A stretch of 61,810 nucleotides of DNA, taken from Streptomyces sp. CB02366. Lineage in GTDB: Bacteria > Actinomycetota > Actinomycetes > Streptomycetales > Streptomycetaceae. Both the position numbers and the translations under genes were made by a program. How positions within the stretch are numbered: the first letter of the stretch is position 1; each line of letters opens with the position of its first letter. This document shows, one piece after another, positions 42,113 through 51,676 of this stretch. The stretch is from contig NZ_LIVT01000002.1 in assembly GCF_001905905.1 (NCBI RefSeq), positions 656,652 to 718,461 on the forward strand, read 5' to 3'. The notes under the pieces are model-generated. The model ran no database searches and was not told the origin of the DNA. It was given only the letters and a program-made list of their open reading frames with translations.

Positions 42113-44920
42113 CTACTTCTTGCGGCGGCGGCCGCCGCCACCGCTCTTCTGCGCCTTGCGGCGCTCCGCACGCGTCATGCCGTCGACGGAGCGGGTGGCG
42201 CCGGCGGCCTCGTCGTTGGCGAAGTCGCCCTCGACGACACCGCCCTCGCCGTCCACGGTGGGGGCGGAGAAGTGGAGCCGGTCCGGCCGCTGCGGGGCCT
42301 CCAGGCCCTTGGCGCGGATCTGCGGGGCGGTCTCCTTCTCCAGCGAGGGACGCTCGGCGCCGTCCTGCACCGGAACCTCCTCGACCTGCTGCTCGACCTG
42401 GACCTCCAGGTTGAACAGGTAGCCGACGGACTCCTCCTTGATGCCCTCCATCATGGCGTTGAACATGTCGAAGCCCTCGCGCTGGTACTCGACCAGCGGG
42501 TCCTTCTGGGCCATGGCCCGCAGGCCGATGCCCTCCTGGAGGTAGTCCATCTCGTAGAGGTGCTCGCGCCACTTGCGGTCGAGCACCGAGAGGACGACGC
42601 GTCGCTCCAGCTCACGCATGATGTCGGAGCCGAGGGTCTTCTCGCGCTCCTCGTACTGCTCGTGGATGTCGTTCTTGATCGACTCGGCGATGAAGTCGGC
42701 GGTGACGCCCGCCAGGTCGCCGGCCGCCTCCTCCAGCTCCTCGACGGTGACCTTCACCGGGTAGAGCTGCTTGAAGGCGCCCCACAGCCGGTCCAGGTCC
42801 CACTCCTCGGCGAAGCCCTCGGCGGTCTCCTGCCGGATGTAGTCGTCGATCGTGTCGTCCATGAAGTGCCGGATCTGGTCCTGGAGGTCCTCGCCCTCCA
42901 GGACGCGGCGGCGCTCGCCGTAGATGACCTCGCGCTGCCGGTTGAGCACCTCGTCGTACTTCAGGACGTTCTTACGCGTCTCGAAGTTCTGCTGCTCGAC
43001 CTGCGACTGGGCGGAGGCGATGGCGCGGGTGACCATCTTGTTCTCGATCGGGACGTCGTCCGGGACGTTCGCCATCGACATGACGCGCTCGACCATCTGG
43101 GCCTTGAACAGGCGCATCAGGTCGTCGCCCAGCGACAGGTAGAAGCGGGACTCCCCCGGGTCGCCCTGACGGCCGGAACGGCCGCGCAGCTGGTTGTCGA
43201 TACGGCGCGACTCGTGGCGCTCGGTGCCGAGCACGTAGAGCCCGCCGAGGTTCTTCACCTCTTCGAACTCGGCCTTCACGGCCGCCTCGGCCGCCTCCAA
43301 CGCCGCGGGCAGCGCCGCCGCCCACTCCTCGACATTCTCCACCGGGTCGAGGCCGCGCTGGCGCAGCTCCGCCTCGGCGAGGTCGTCGGGGTTGCCGCCG
43401 AGCTTGATGTCGGTGCCTCGGCCGGCCATGTTCGTCGCGACGGTGACGGCGCCCTTGCGGCCCGCCTGGGCGACGATCGTCGCCTCCCGGTCGTGCTGCT
43501 TGGCGTTGAGGACCTCGTGCTGGACGCCGCGCTTGGAGAGCTGCTGCGAAAGGTACTCGGACTTCTCGACCGAGGTGGTGCCGACCAGGATCGGCTGGCC
43601 CTTCTCGTGCTTCTCGGCGATGTCGTCGACGACCGCGGCGAACTTGGCGACCTCGGTGCGGTAGATCAGGTCCGACTGGTCGACGCGGACCATCGGCCGG
43701 TTCGTCGGGATCGGCACCACGCCGAGCTTGTAGATCTGGTGGAACTCGGCGGCCTCGGTCATCGCCGTACCGGTCATGCCGGAGAGCTTGTCGTAGAGGC
43801 GGAAGAAGTTCTGCAGGGTGATCGTGGCGAGCGTCTGGTTCTCGTCCTTGATGTCCACCCCTTCCTTCGCCTCGATCGCCTGGTGCATGCCCTCGTTGTA
43901 GCGGCGGCCGGCGAGGATACGACCGGTGTGCTCGTCGACGATCATGACTTCGCCGTCGATGACGACGTAGTCCTTGTCCTTCTTGAACAGTTCCTTCGCC
44001 TTGATGGCGTTGTTCAGATAGCCGACGAGCGGGGTGTTGACCGACTCGTAGAGGTTGTCGATGCCGAGCCAGTCCTCGACCTTGGCGACGCCGGCCTCGT
44101 GGATGGCCACGGTCCGCTTCTTCTCGTCGACCTCGTAGTCGCCGGTCTCTTCGATGCCCTTGAGCTGGTTGCCCGCCTCACCCTTGGTGAGCCGCGTGAC
44201 CAGCTTGGCGAAGTCGCCGTACCACTTGGTGGCCTGGTCGGCCGGGCCGGAGATGATCAGCGGCGTACGGGCCTCGTCGACGAGGATCGAGTCGACCTCG
44301 TCGACCACGGCGAAGTTGTGGCCGCGCTGGACGAGCTCGTCCTTGGACCACGCCATGTTGTCGCGGAGGTAGTCGAAGCCGAACTCGTTGTTCGTGCCGT
44401 AGGTGATGTCGCAGGCGTACTGCTCGCGGCGCTGGGCCGGGGTCATGTTGGCGACGATGCAGCCGACGGTCAGGCCCAGGAACTTGTGGACCCGGCCCAT
44501 GAGCTCGGAGTCGCGCTCGGCGAGGTAGTCGTTGACCGTGATCAGGTGCACGCCCTTGCCGGAGAGCGCGTTCAGATACGCGGGCAGGGTGCCGACGAGG
44601 GTCTTGCCCTCACCGGTCTTCATCTCGGCCACGTAGCCGAGGTGCAGGGCGGCTCCGCCCATCATCTGTACGTCGTAGTGGCGCTGTCCGAGAACGCGCT
44701 TGGCGGCCTCGCGGACCGTGGCGAACGCTTCGGGAAGCAGGTCGTCCAGGCTCTCGCCGTCCGCGTACCGTTCCTTGTACTCGTCGGTGAGCGCCCGCAG
44801 CTCGGCGTCGGAGAGGTTGACGAAGTCCTCTTCGATGGAGCTGACCTGGTCCGCGATGCGGTGCAGTTTGCGCAGGATCTTGCCTTCGCCTGCACGCATG
44901 AGCTTGTTGAAGACGGACAC
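42113..44920 (-). CDS. secA: Preprotein translocase ATPase SecA
   Basis: Motor of the general secretion pathway; binds preproteins and pushes them through SecYEG. 935 residues from GTG 44920 ([16 protein letters not shown]), with AAGGAGA about 10 nt upstream. Motifs in order: MKTGEGKTL (Walker A, near 103), [13 protein letters not shown] (Walker B region), [27 protein letters not shown], and [11 protein letters not shown] (second nucleotide-binding domain). The helical wing and scaffold follow. The C terminus is a basic, flexible tail ([20 protein letters not shown]) without the zinc-binding CxCxSGK motif, as is usual in actinobacteria. Divergent from a GNAT gene; the 240-bp gap (44921-45160) shows no other feature I can support. 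Confidence 0.98.
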   Translation of the reverse strand: MSVFNKLMRAGEGKILRKLHRIADQVSSIEEDFVNLSDAELRALTDEYKERYADGESLDDLLPEAFATVREAAKRVLGQRHYDVQMMGGAALHLGYVAEMKTGEGKTLVGTLPAYLNALSGKGVHLITVNDYLAERDSELMGRVHKFLGLTVGCIVANMTPAQRREQYACDITYGTNNEFGFDYLRDNMAWSKDELVQRGHNFAVVDEVDSILVDEARTPLIISGPADQATKWYGDFAKLVTRLTKGEAGNQLKGIEETGDYEVDEKKRTVAIHEAGVAKVEDWLGIDNLYESVNTPLVGYLNNAIKAKELFKKDKDYVVIDGEVMIVDEHTGRILAGRRYNEGMHQAIEAKEGVDIKDENQTLATITLQNFFRLYDKLSGMTGTAMTEAAEFHQIYKLGVVPIPTNRPMVRVDQSDLIYRTEVAKFAAVVDDIAEKHEKGQPILVGTTSVEKSEYLSQQLSKRGVQHEVLNAKQHDREATIVAQAGRKGAVTVATNMAGRGTDIKLGGNPDDLAEAELRQRGLDPVENVEEWAAALPAALEAAEAAVKAEFEEVKNLGGLYVLGTERHESRRIDNQLRGRSGRQGDPGESRFYLSLGDDLMRLFKAQMVERVMSMANVPDDVPIENKMVTRAIASAQSQVEQQNFETRKNVLKYDEVLNRQREVIYGERRRVLEGEDLQDQIRHFMDDTIDDYIRQETAEGFAEEWDLDRLWGAFKQLYPVKVTVEELEEAAGDLAGVTADFIAESIKNDIHEQYEEREKTLGSDIMRELERRVVLSVLDRKWREHLYEMDYLQEGIGLRAMAQKDPLVEYQREGFDMFNAMMEGIKEESVGYLFNLEVQVEQQVEEVPVQDGAERPSLEKETAPQIRAKGLEAPQRPDRLHFSAPTVDGEGGVVEGDFANDEAAGATRSVDGMTRAERRKAQKSGGGGRRRKK

Positions 44921-45160
44921 TGAGGCTGGTCTCCTTGCCGGTCGGGCCTGGCACTGGGTCGTGTGATGGACACTGGCGCGGGCACGGCAGGTGGGCCCCA
45001 CCGCAACGGCCATCGTAAGCGAGGACACCACCGCGTCGGGAGGGCTGCTGCCGCGTGGACCTCGCCACCCCCTCGTAGGACAACGGTCCGGGCGCGCGGA
45101 AGGTGCCGGGGAGCCCCGAAAGTGCTCGCGCCGAGGGAGCGGGCTCACGAGAATCGGACC

Positions 45161-45748
45161 ATGGAGCCGATCACCCTCACCACGGAACGCCTGCTCCTGC
45201 GGCCCTTCGGTCCGCAGGACACCTTCCGGGTGCACGCCGCCTGCCAGGACCCGGACATCCAGCGCTGGACGGTGATCCCCTCCCCCTACCGCCTCACGGA
45301 CGCGGAACTGTTCACCACACAGCTCGCCCCGGCGGGCTGGCGGGACGACTCCTCCTACGGTTTCGCCCTGGTCCTGCGGGAGACGGGGGCGCTCGTCGGC
45401 GCACTCGGCCTCGACCGCCGCAGCCGGCCGGGGACGTACGAGGTGGGCTACTGGTCCGCCAAGGAGCACCGCGGCCGCGGCCACGTCACCGAGGCGGTGC
45501 TCGCCTCCGCCCGCTGGGCCTTCGCCTCGCTCGGCGCGGAGCGGCTGGAGTGGCGGGCCGAGGTCGGCAACACGGCCTCGCGGGCCGTCGCCCTGCGGGC
45601 AGGGTTCCAGTTGGAGGGCGAGCAGCGGTCCGGGCTGCTCAACAAGGGTGTACGGCGCGACGCCTGGACGGCGGCCCTGCTCCCGTCCGACCTGGGGCTG
45701 GCCGGCACGCATCCGTACCTCCCCGGGTCGCGGGCCGGGGCCCCGTGA
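45161..45748 (+). CDS. GNAT-family N-acetyltransferase (RimJ-like)
   Basis: 195 residues from ATG 45161 ([17 protein letters not shown]). Features of RimJ/RimL-like GNAT proteins: TERLLLRPF, then [20 protein letters not shown] with the acetyl-CoA pyrophosphate loop RGRGHV, and [23 protein letters not shown]. It transfers an acetyl group from acetyl-CoA to an amine, possibly a protein N terminus or small molecule; the substrate is unknown. The start was chosen over longer upstream frames because the conserved domain begins at TTERL. A winged-helix DNA glycosylase gene follows 63 bp downstream on the same strand. Confidence 0.9.
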   Translation: MEPITLTTERLLLRPFGPQDTFRVHAACQDPDIQRWTVIPSPYRLTDAELFTTQLAPAGWRDDSSYGFALVLRETGALVGALGLDRRSRPGTYEVGYWSAKEHRGRGHVTEAVLASARWAFASLGAERLEWRAEVGNTASRAVALRAGFQLEGEQRSGLLNKGVRRDAWTAALLPSDLGLAGTHPYLPGSRAGAP

Positions 45749-45811
45749 CGCCGGGAATCCCGGGCGGAATCCGGGGCCGCGCTGTCAGTGGCGGCGTCTA
45801 GGGTTCGACGT

Positions 45812-46999
45812 ATGACGCCTGTGCCTCCTCCCGCAGTCGAACTCTCCGCCGACCAGGCCCGCCGCATCGCGCTGCGCGCCCAGGGGCTCCTCGGGGCCCC
45901 GGACCGCCGGGCGGGGGTGCCGGGGGTGCTGCGCCGCCTCGGCGCGGTCCAGCTGGACACGATCTCGGTGCTGGCCCGCTCGCACGAGCTGGTCCCGTAC
46001 GCCCGGCTCGGCGCGGTGGGCCGCCGGGCGGTGGAGGACGCCTACTGGTCGGGCGGCCGCACCTTCGAGTACTGGTCGCACGCCGCGTGCGTCCTCCCCG
46101 TCGAGGAGTGGCCGCACTTCGCGTTCCGCCGCCGCGCCTACCGCTCCCGTCCGCACTGGGGCCATGATCTGCCCGACGGCGTGTACGACACGGTGATCAA
46201 GCAGCTGCGCGACGAGGGCCCGCTGACGGCGACCGAGCTGGGCGGCGCCAAGAACGGCGGCGAGTGGTGGGACTGGTCGGCGTCCAAGGTCGCCGTCGAG
46301 CGGGCCCTGATGTACGGCGAGGTGGTCTGCACCGAGCGGCGCGGCTGGAAGCGGGTCTACGACCTGGCGGAGCGGGCCATTCCGGACGCCCTGCTCCACG
46401 ACGACCTGAGCGACGCCGAGTGCCGGCGGCGGCTGGTCGCCCTGGCGGGCACGGCCCTAGGCGTGGGCACCCGGAGCGACATCGCGGACTACCACCGGTT
46501 GAAGGGCGAGGAGTTCGACGCGGTGGTGGCGAAGTCGGGGCTGGTCCCGGTCACGGTGGAGGGCTGGGCCAAGCCGGCCTGGGCGGCCCCGGAGGCGCTG
46601 GCCGGGGAGGTGCGCGGACGCCACCGCACGACGCTGCTCTCCCCGTTCGACTCCCTGATCTGGGAACGGGCGCGTACGGAGCGGATGTTCGGATTCACCC
46701 ACCGGCTGGAGGCGTACGTGCCCAAGCAGAAGCGGATCCACGGGTACTTCGCGATGCCGCTGCTGGCGGGCGGGAAGCTTCAGGGCCGGGTCGACCCGGC
46801 GCGCGAGGGCGCCACGCTGGTCGCCAAGCAGGCGTCCCTGGCGGGCCCGAAGGCGGTGGCTCCGATGGCCGAGGCGCTGGTGGAGGCGGCGGCCTGGGTG
46901 GGCTGCACGGACATCCGGGTCGACCGGGTGGACGCCCCGGAGCTGCGCGAGCCGCTCAGGACGGAGATCGGCCACGCGCTCCGACGCGCCTCCCGCTGA
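45812..46999 (+). CDS. YcaQ/AlkX-type winged-helix DNA glycosylase
   Basis: 395 residues from ATG 45812 (MTPVPPPAVELSADQARRIA), with AGGG upstream. The HTH_42 family signature is present: GVLRRLGAVQLDTISVLARSH, with the Q-x-D catalytic pair at Q47 and D49, then YARLG, FEYWSHAACVLP and LSPFDSLIWERARTERMFGF. Members related to AlkZ remove alkylated or crosslinked purines; the Q-x-D form fits the YcaQ (AlkX) branch that acts on interstrand crosslinks and other N7-alkyl lesions. In Streptomyces such enzymes also protect against genotoxic natural products, but no such cluster is visible here. Acts in the cytoplasm on DNA. Confidence 0.88.
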   Translation: MTPVPPPAVELSADQARRIALRAQGLLGAPDRRAGVPGVLRRLGAVQLDTISVLARSHELVPYARLGAVGRRAVEDAYWSGGRTFEYWSHAACVLPVEEWPHFAFRRRAYRSRPHWGHDLPDGVYDTVIKQLRDEGPLTATELGGAKNGGEWWDWSASKVAVERALMYGEVVCTERRGWKRVYDLAERAIPDALLHDDLSDAECRRRLVALAGTALGVGTRSDIADYHRLKGEEFDAVVAKSGLVPVTVEGWAKPAWAAPEALAGEVRGRHRTTLLSPFDSLIWERARTERMFGFTHRLEAYVPKQKRIHGYFAMPLLAGGKLQGRVDPAREGATLVAKQASLAGPKAVAPMAEALVEAAAWVGCTDIRVDRVDAPELREPLRTEIGHALRRASR

Positions 47000-47018
47000 C
47001 CGGCAGTCGGCGCCGCCC

Positions 47019-47774
47019 CTACCTGATCTCCAGGATCTTCTCGCGCATGGCATAGACCACGGCTTCCATGCGGGAGTGCAGCTGGAGTTTCTCCAGGATA
47101 TTGCGGACGTGGTTCTTCACCGTGTTCTCGGAAATGAACAACTCCTTGGCGATATCCCGGTTGTTCATACCGGTCGCCACGAGTTTCAGCACTTCCAGCT
47201 CGCGCTCGGTGAGCCGGGGCGCCGGGACCAGCCGCCGTTCGTCGGTGCGCTGGATCATCGATTTGAACTCGGTGAGCAACTTGGAGGCCATGGAAGGGCT
47301 GATCTGCGACTGCCCGTCGGCGACCGCGCGAATAGCGGTGGCCACCTCGTCGGTGGAGATCTCCTTGAGGAGGTACCCGGTCGCACCGGCCTTGATCGCC
47401 TCGTAGAGGTCGGCCTCCTCGTCGCTGATCGTCAACATGATGATCTTCGCGCTGGGGGCCACCTCCTTGATGGCGGTGCAGGCCTCGATGCCGCCGCGCT
47501 TGGGCATCCGCACATCCATCAGAACGATGTCGGGCAGCAGATCGGCCGCCTTGTCGACCGCCTCGGAGCCGTCCCCGGCCTCTCCGACGACCTGGATGTC
47601 CTCCTCCTGTGCGAGGACGATCTCCAGCCCCCTGCGGAAGAGGGCGTGGTCGTCGACCACCAGGACCCTGATGGGTTCCTTGCGCGAGGCGCCCTCCACG
47701 TCCGCTCCGGCATACGCGCCGGCGTCGGCGTCGGAGCCGTTCGCGCCGCGCACGGGCCCGAAGGTGTCCGCCAT
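47019..47774 (-). CDS. NarL/FixJ-type response regulator
   Basis: 251 residues from ATG 47774 ([14 protein letters not shown]), with the strong site GGGGAGGAACG upstream. A 33-residue flexible N-terminal extension precedes the receiver domain (VLVVDDH, phosphoacceptor D87 in VLMDVRMP, T in MLTISD, K in YLLKE). The C-terminal LuxR helix-turn-helix reads [26 protein letters not shown], with [15 protein letters not shown] as recognition region. No histidine kinase gene is adjacent, so it is an orphan regulator here. It is encoded downstream of hpf on the same strand, separated by a hairpin. Confidence 0.93.
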   Translation of the reverse strand: MADTFGPVRGANGSDADAGAYAGADVEGASRKEPIRVLVVDDHALFRRGLEIVLAQEEDIQVVGEAGDGSEAVDKAADLLPDIVLMDVRMPKRGGIEACTAIKEVAPSAKIIMLTISDEEADLYEAIKAGATGYLLKEISTDEVATAIRAVADGQSQISPSMASKLLTEFKSMIQRTDERRLVPAPRLTERELEVLKLVATGMNNRDIAKELFISENTVKNHVRNILEKLQLHSRMEAVVYAMREKILEIR

Positions 47775-47902
47775 CGTTCCTCCCCCTGAAGGCCACGGCC
47801 TGAAGTGTCGGTCGTTCGCCAACGGCAGTTCGCGGAACACCGATTGGCTCGGGCGGCCATGATTCCATGCCCCGCCCCCGGCACGGTGGCGATGCGCCCG
47901 CG

Positions 47903-47947
47903 CGGGGGCGCCCCCGGTGGCGTGAAAACGCCGCGGGAGCGCCCCCG
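47903..47947 (-). terminator. Long hairpin with GAAA tetraloop after hpf
   Basis: The arms CGGGGGCGC..CCC..GGCGT and ACGCC..GGGAGCGCCCCCG pair over about 18 bp with small mismatches, closed by GAAA (on the plus strand; TTTC in the RNA from the minus strand). It begins 11 bp after the hpf stop. Confidence 0.65.
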
Positions 47948-47958
47948 GACATCCGGGC

Positions 47959-48648
47959 TCAGCCGCCGAGCGCTCCGCCCGCGCCGCCGGCCTCGTCCGC
48001 GGCGAGCGGGTCGGTCCTCAGGTGGATGACGCCGTAGTCGTAAGCGTGTCGCCGGTAGACGACGCTGGGCTCCTTGGTCTCGGAGTCGACGAACAAGTAG
48101 AAGTCGTGACCGACCAGTTCCATCTCGTAGAGCGCCTGGTCGAGCGACATGGGTGCGGCGGTGTGGGTCTTCTCGCGCATCACGAGCGGCCCTTCGCCCT
48201 GCACTTCGAGCGAGCCGATCTTCGTGGTGGGGACGGGCGCCGACGACTGGTCGCCGACCAGCTCCCCGTCCTCGTCGAACGAAGCGACGCCGGGGACCAC
48301 GTCCCCGACCTCGGCAGCCGACAGACGGCCGTTGCCACGGCGGCTGTAGCGCTTGTCGTGCTGCTTGCGCAGCCGGGCCTCCAGCTTTCCGGTGGCCAGA
48401 TCGAGCGCTGCGTAAGGGTCGCCCGCCGCCGCCTCCGCCCGGATGACCGGCCCCCGCGAGCGAAGCGTGATCTCCACCCGGTCGGAACGGTCGGCCTGAC
48501 GGGGATTCGGCTCCTTGGACACCTCGACGTCGAGGCTGATCACCTTGCCGTCGAACTTCTGGATCTTGTCCAGCTTCAGCTTCTCGGCCACGTGCTTGCG
48601 GAACCGCTCGGGCACCTCGGTCTTGCGGCCCTTGACGACGATGTCCAC
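47959..48648 (-). CDS. hpf: Long-form ribosome hibernation promoting factor
   Basis: 229 residues from GTG 48648 ([20 protein letters not shown]), with GGAG six bases upstream. The N-terminal S30AE domain (1 to about 105) binds the 30S subunit near the mRNA channel: [59 protein letters not shown] flexible linker leads to the C-terminal dimerisation domain (about 165-220) with [20 protein letters not shown] and [15 protein letters not shown], which pairs two ribosomes into inactive 100S dimers. It protects idle ribosomes in stationary or dormant cells. A possible small gene lies just upstream. Confidence 0.95.
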   Translation of the reverse strand: MDIVVKGRKTEVPERFRKHVAEKLKLDKIQKFDGKVISLDVEVSKEPNPRQADRSDRVEITLRSRGPVIRAEAAAGDPYAALDLATGKLEARLRKQHDKRYSRRGNGRLSAAEVGDVVPGVASFDEDGELVGDQSSAPVPTTKIGSLEVQGEGPLVMREKTHTAAPMSLDQALYEMELVGHDFYLFVDSETKEPSVVYRRHAYDYGVIHLRTDPLAADEAGGAGGALGG

Positions 48649-48676
48649 GCAGAACTCCGTTCCCGGATCGCCCCGC

Positions 48677-48937
48677 TCAACGGCGGAGCATCTCCCTTTT
48701 GCACCAGGCCCCGGAGATCACCAGGGCCTCGGACTCGGTGGCTTTCGCCTCCTCCTGCCCCGCCGGAGGGGTGTTGATCCCACCGACTCGTGCGCTGCTC
48801 CTACGGTGAGTTACCTGCCCGAAACCTCTTGGTGCATTCATCGAGGTTCGGCATTCACCGTTCCTCACCTCCGAACATAGCCTGCACAGCCGGGTCTCGG
48901 CACCCGCTACCGGCACGTACCTCCGTTCAGGGGGCAT
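48677..48937 (-). CDS. Possible small gene upstream of hpf (uncertain)
   Basis: An open frame of 86 codons (from ATG 48937, with GAGAGG 3 nt upstream) or 54 codons (from ATG 48841) ends 28 bp before hpf. The last 30 codons have the G/C third positions expected of coding DNA (INTPPAGQEEAKATESEAL), but the first half does not. I recognise no family. It may instead be leader RNA of hpf: the 325-bp gap to the comF-like gene also holds a TATGTT -10-like word and a hairpin (48950-48967) that could end the comF transcript. Confidence 0.25.
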   Translation of the reverse strand: MPPERRYVPVAGAETRLCRLCSEVRNGECRTSMNAPRGFGQVTHRRSSARVGGINTPPAGQEEAKATESEALVISGAWCKREMLRR

Positions 48938-48973
48938 TGCCCTCTCTTTACCTGCAACGTCGCAGGTTCCCGG

Positions 48974-49717
48974 TCAGTTCCGGTTTATTTCGAAGGCGGA
49001 CGGAGAGGCCGCCACGACGGCCGCCCCGCACGCTGCGCGCGCGGAGGGAGACCGGAGCCCGGCGCCCGCCTCCCCGAGGGCCCGTGCCGCCTCCGCCAGC
49101 GTCGATCCCGTCGTCAACAGATCGTCGACCAGGATCACCCGGCCGTGGTGGAACGGGCCGTGCCGCAGGAGCCTCCGGCCCCCGGCCGTGAGCTCCAGCG
49201 CCCCGGCCATATTCACCCGCCGCTGCCACGCCCGGAGGCCCGCCTGGTCGGCGACCGGGCGCCGGTGCCGCAACAGCGGAAGCACCTGGGCGGGCAGGCC
49301 GCGGTGCCGCAGGTCCCGCGCGGCCGCGGCGGCGATCCGTCGCACGGGGTCATGGCCGCGCGCGGCGGTCGAGGAACGCGCGGAGGGGACCGGGACCAGC
49401 AGCAGGGGCCCCGCACCGCGGGAACGCCCCGCTCCGGCCCGTACGCCCCCGGCCAGAGCCCGTCCGAGTGCGCCCGCGAGCCCGAGTGCCCCTCGCTCCT
49501 TGTGGGCCAGCAGAACCGCGCGTACGGCGTTCTCGTACGGGGCCGCCGCGAAGACCGCGGGAAGACCCGGGGGCCGGGGCGAGGGCCGGACGGGGCGGGC
49601 CGCACCGCCGTGCAGCGAGGTCGCGCAGGCCGGGCACAGCTCGGTACGCGGCCTGCCGCAGCCGGCGCAGGACACCGGCAGGAGCAGACCGGACAGCTCC
49701 CGCCACCCGTGCAGCAT
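48974..49717 (-). CDS. ComF-like phosphoribosyltransferase family protein
   Basis: 247 residues from ATG 49717 (MLHGWRELSGLLLPVSCAGC). A four-cysteine zinc ribbon opens the protein (C17, C20, C28, C31). The rest is a type I phosphoribosyltransferase fold with HKERGALGLAGALGRAL, PVPSARSSTAARGHDPV, and the PRPP loop VILVDDLLTTGSTLAEAA. ComF/GntX proteins are linked to DNA uptake in competent bacteria; in Streptomyces the role is unknown. The start has only a weak ribosome site. It lies 84 bp downstream of lpqB on the same strand and upstream of hpf. Confidence 0.9.
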   Translation of the reverse strand: MLHGWRELSGLLLPVSCAGCGRPRTELCPACATSLHGGAARPVRPSPRPPGLPAVFAAAPYENAVRAVLLAHKERGALGLAGALGRALAGGVRAGAGRSRGAGPLLLVPVPSARSSTAARGHDPVRRIAAAAARDLRHRGLPAQVLPLLRHRRPVADQAGLRAWQRRVNMAGALELTAGGRRLLRHGPFHHGRVILVDDLLTTGSTLAEAARALGEAGAGLRSPSARAACGAAVVAASPSAFEINRN

Positions 49718-49801
49718 GGCCCCACTGTGCCGGGCACGCCGGGGCCGGTCCACCCCTGTGGACGACCCCGCCCCGCCCCGCCCTGCGGCCGGCCGCCCCG
49801 G

Positions 49802-51676
49802 TCAGCCGGGGTAGACCAGCGAGGTGCCCTGCTGGAGAACGGTCTGCCAGTTGTCCCCGGGCAGCAGCTTCACTATGCCGTCGTCCGCGGTCTCCGCCAT
49901 CAGCGGAAGCAGCTCGTCGTCGGCCGCGGCGACCGACTGGACCTGGTTCACGCCGGGCAGCGCCCCGGAGCCCGAGGTGGAGCCGTCCGCCTGCACGTAA
50001 CGCACCTGCTGGACCCCGCCCTCCTCCTTGCCGGCCACCACCAGCCGGCTGCGCCCCGACCAGGAGATGGCCGTCACGTCCGTGAGCTGGGGCGCGGCCT
50101 GGCGCAGGTCCTCGACCGAGAGCCGGGGAACCACGGAGGACCCGCCGCGCTCGACCCGGCCGATGTTCAGCGTCGTGCGGCCGTCCTTCGCCAGCAGCAG
50201 AGCTATCCGCACCCCGTCCGCGGACATCCTCAGCGCCTCGATCCGGGCGCCGTCGAGGCCCGGTACCCGGACCTCCTGCGGCTCCCCCGTTCCTCCGGCC
50301 AGCCGCAGCAGCCGGGGCCGGGCCGGATCCCGGTCGGCGACCCACAGGTCGCCGCGTCCGTCCCAGCTCGGCGGGGAGAGCCGGTCGGCGGCCTTCTTCG
50401 CGGTGCTGGTGACGAGAGGGGCGGGCAGCTCGCCCTCCTCCTCCAGGGAGGACACGTAGAGGCTCTGCCCCTGCGCGGAGACCGCGGCGGCCCGCTCCTC
50501 GTCCCGGGCCACCCCGACGGACCCCATCGGGACGGCGCCCGCCCCCAGCGGCCCGGTCACCGGCTCGGGCGTTCCGACGCCGTCGGGAGAGCCGGGGATC
50601 CGCTCCACCTGGCCCTTGCCGTTGATGAAGTACTGGCTGTCGGCCCCCTCCGAGCCGCGGTCGGCGGAGAAGTCCGACGCGTCCTCGGCGTCGAGCCCGC
50701 AGAGCGAACCCTTCCCGCCCTCCAGCTCCACCCGCTCGACCCGCGCCGAGGTGAGGTCGCGGAGCGTGTACAGCACCTGGGCGGCCATCATCCGGCACGC
50801 GCTGCGGCCGGCCTTGTCGGCCTTCCCGTTGAGCCGCACCCGCAGGACGTTCTGATCGTCCGGAGCCAGTGCGATGACGCCCTTGCGCAGGGCCGTCCCC
50901 TCCGGGAAGCGGGTGTCGACCACGGGCCGCAGCCAGTCCGTGGGCCCGGCGAGCAGCGTGCGGACGGTCTGGGCCGCGGTGTCCATCCGCGTGACCGGAT
51001 CCGTGCGGTTGCGTACGTAGACGGGGTCCGCGACCAGCGTCGGCCGGCCGTCGGTGAGCCCGGTGGCGAAGAAGTACTTGTTCACCGAGCGGTAGAGCCG
51101 CTTGAAGTCGGACTGCCCGAGGACCAGGCCGTCCGGCACGACGTCGATGCGCCACTCCTGCTTCCCCTCCGCCACCTTCTCCTGCACCAGGTGCAGGTTC
51201 TGGGTGTAGTCGGTGGGGGCGAGGGGGCGGTACGAACTCTGGGCGTCGACCTCCGCCACCTTCTCGCCGGTCAGCGTGTAGGTGGCCTCCTTGTCCTGGT
51301 TGGCCCGGTTGGCTCCGTCGTGGATCAGGGGGCCGGTCCGGTTCGGCGCCTGGGCGAGCACCGTGGTGCCCCCGTCCGGCCGCCAGGTACGACGGGCTTC
51401 GGCGCTCAGATACTTCCGGGTGGTCGCGAACGCGGGGTCGTCGCTGGTCATCGACTCCAGGAAACCGTCGACGATCTCGGCGGGCGGCGCGCCTTCCCGG
51501 GGCGCCACCGCGTACACCTGCACCTGGGAATCCCCGGGCTGCGAGGCGTCGACCGCCTTGACGTCCCCGCTCACCGGCATGGAGCTGCATCCGGCCAGCA
51601 CGACGATGCCGCAGCCGAGCAGCGCGGTGAACCGCACCGCCCCGGCACGGCCGCCCGGACGGCGGTCAGTACCCAC
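49802..51676 (-). CDS. lpqB: Lipoprotein LpqB, partner of the MtrAB two-component system
   Basis: 624 residues from GTG 51676, preceded by AGGAGG at 9 nt. The signal peptide ends in the lipobox VLAGC (Cys 30). The mature protein has a GerMN-like domain region (about 180-290) and a C-terminal beta-propeller-like domain (about 330-620; WDGRGDLWVADRDP, ALRMSADGVRIALLL). In mycobacteria LpqB contacts the sensor part of MtrB and tunes MtrA activation; the same order mtrA-mtrB-lpqB here supports the same job on the outer face of the membrane. The start lies 11 bp inside the end of mtrB, so translation is probably coupled. Confidence 0.95.
   Translation of the reverse strand: MGTDRRPGGRAGAVRFTALLGCGIVVLAGCSSMPVSGDVKAVDASQPGDSQVQVYAVAPREGAPPAEIVDGFLESMTSDDPAFATTRKYLSAEARRTWRPDGGTTVLAQAPNRTGPLIHDGANRANQDKEATYTLTGEKVAEVDAQSSYRPLAPTDYTQNLHLVQEKVAEGKQEWRIDVVPDGLVLGQSDFKRLYRSVNKYFFATGLTDGRPTLVADPVYVRNRTDPVTRMDTAAQTVRTLLAGPTDWLRPVVDTRFPEGTALRKGVIALAPDDQNVLRVRLNGKADKAGRSACRMMAAQVLYTLRDLTSARVERVELEGGKGSLCGLDAEDASDFSADRGSEGADSQYFINGKGQVERIPGSPDGVGTPEPVTGPLGAGAVPMGSVGVARDEERAAAVSAQGQSLYVSSLEEEGELPAPLVTSTAKKAADRLSPPSWDGRGDLWVADRDPARPRLLRLAGGTGEPQEVRVPGLDGARIEALRMSADGVRIALLLAKDGRTTLNIGRVERGGSSVVPRLSVEDLRQAAPQLTDVTAISWSGRSRLVVAGKEEGGVQQVRYVQADGSTSGSGALPGVNQVQSVAAADDELLPLMAETADDGIVKLLPGDNWQTVLQQGTSLVYPG

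Noticed and set aside
41474..44923. 1149-codon plus-strand open frame opposite secA
   Set aside because: Antisense shadow; it merges the Rv3235-like region in a wrong frame with the complement of secA.
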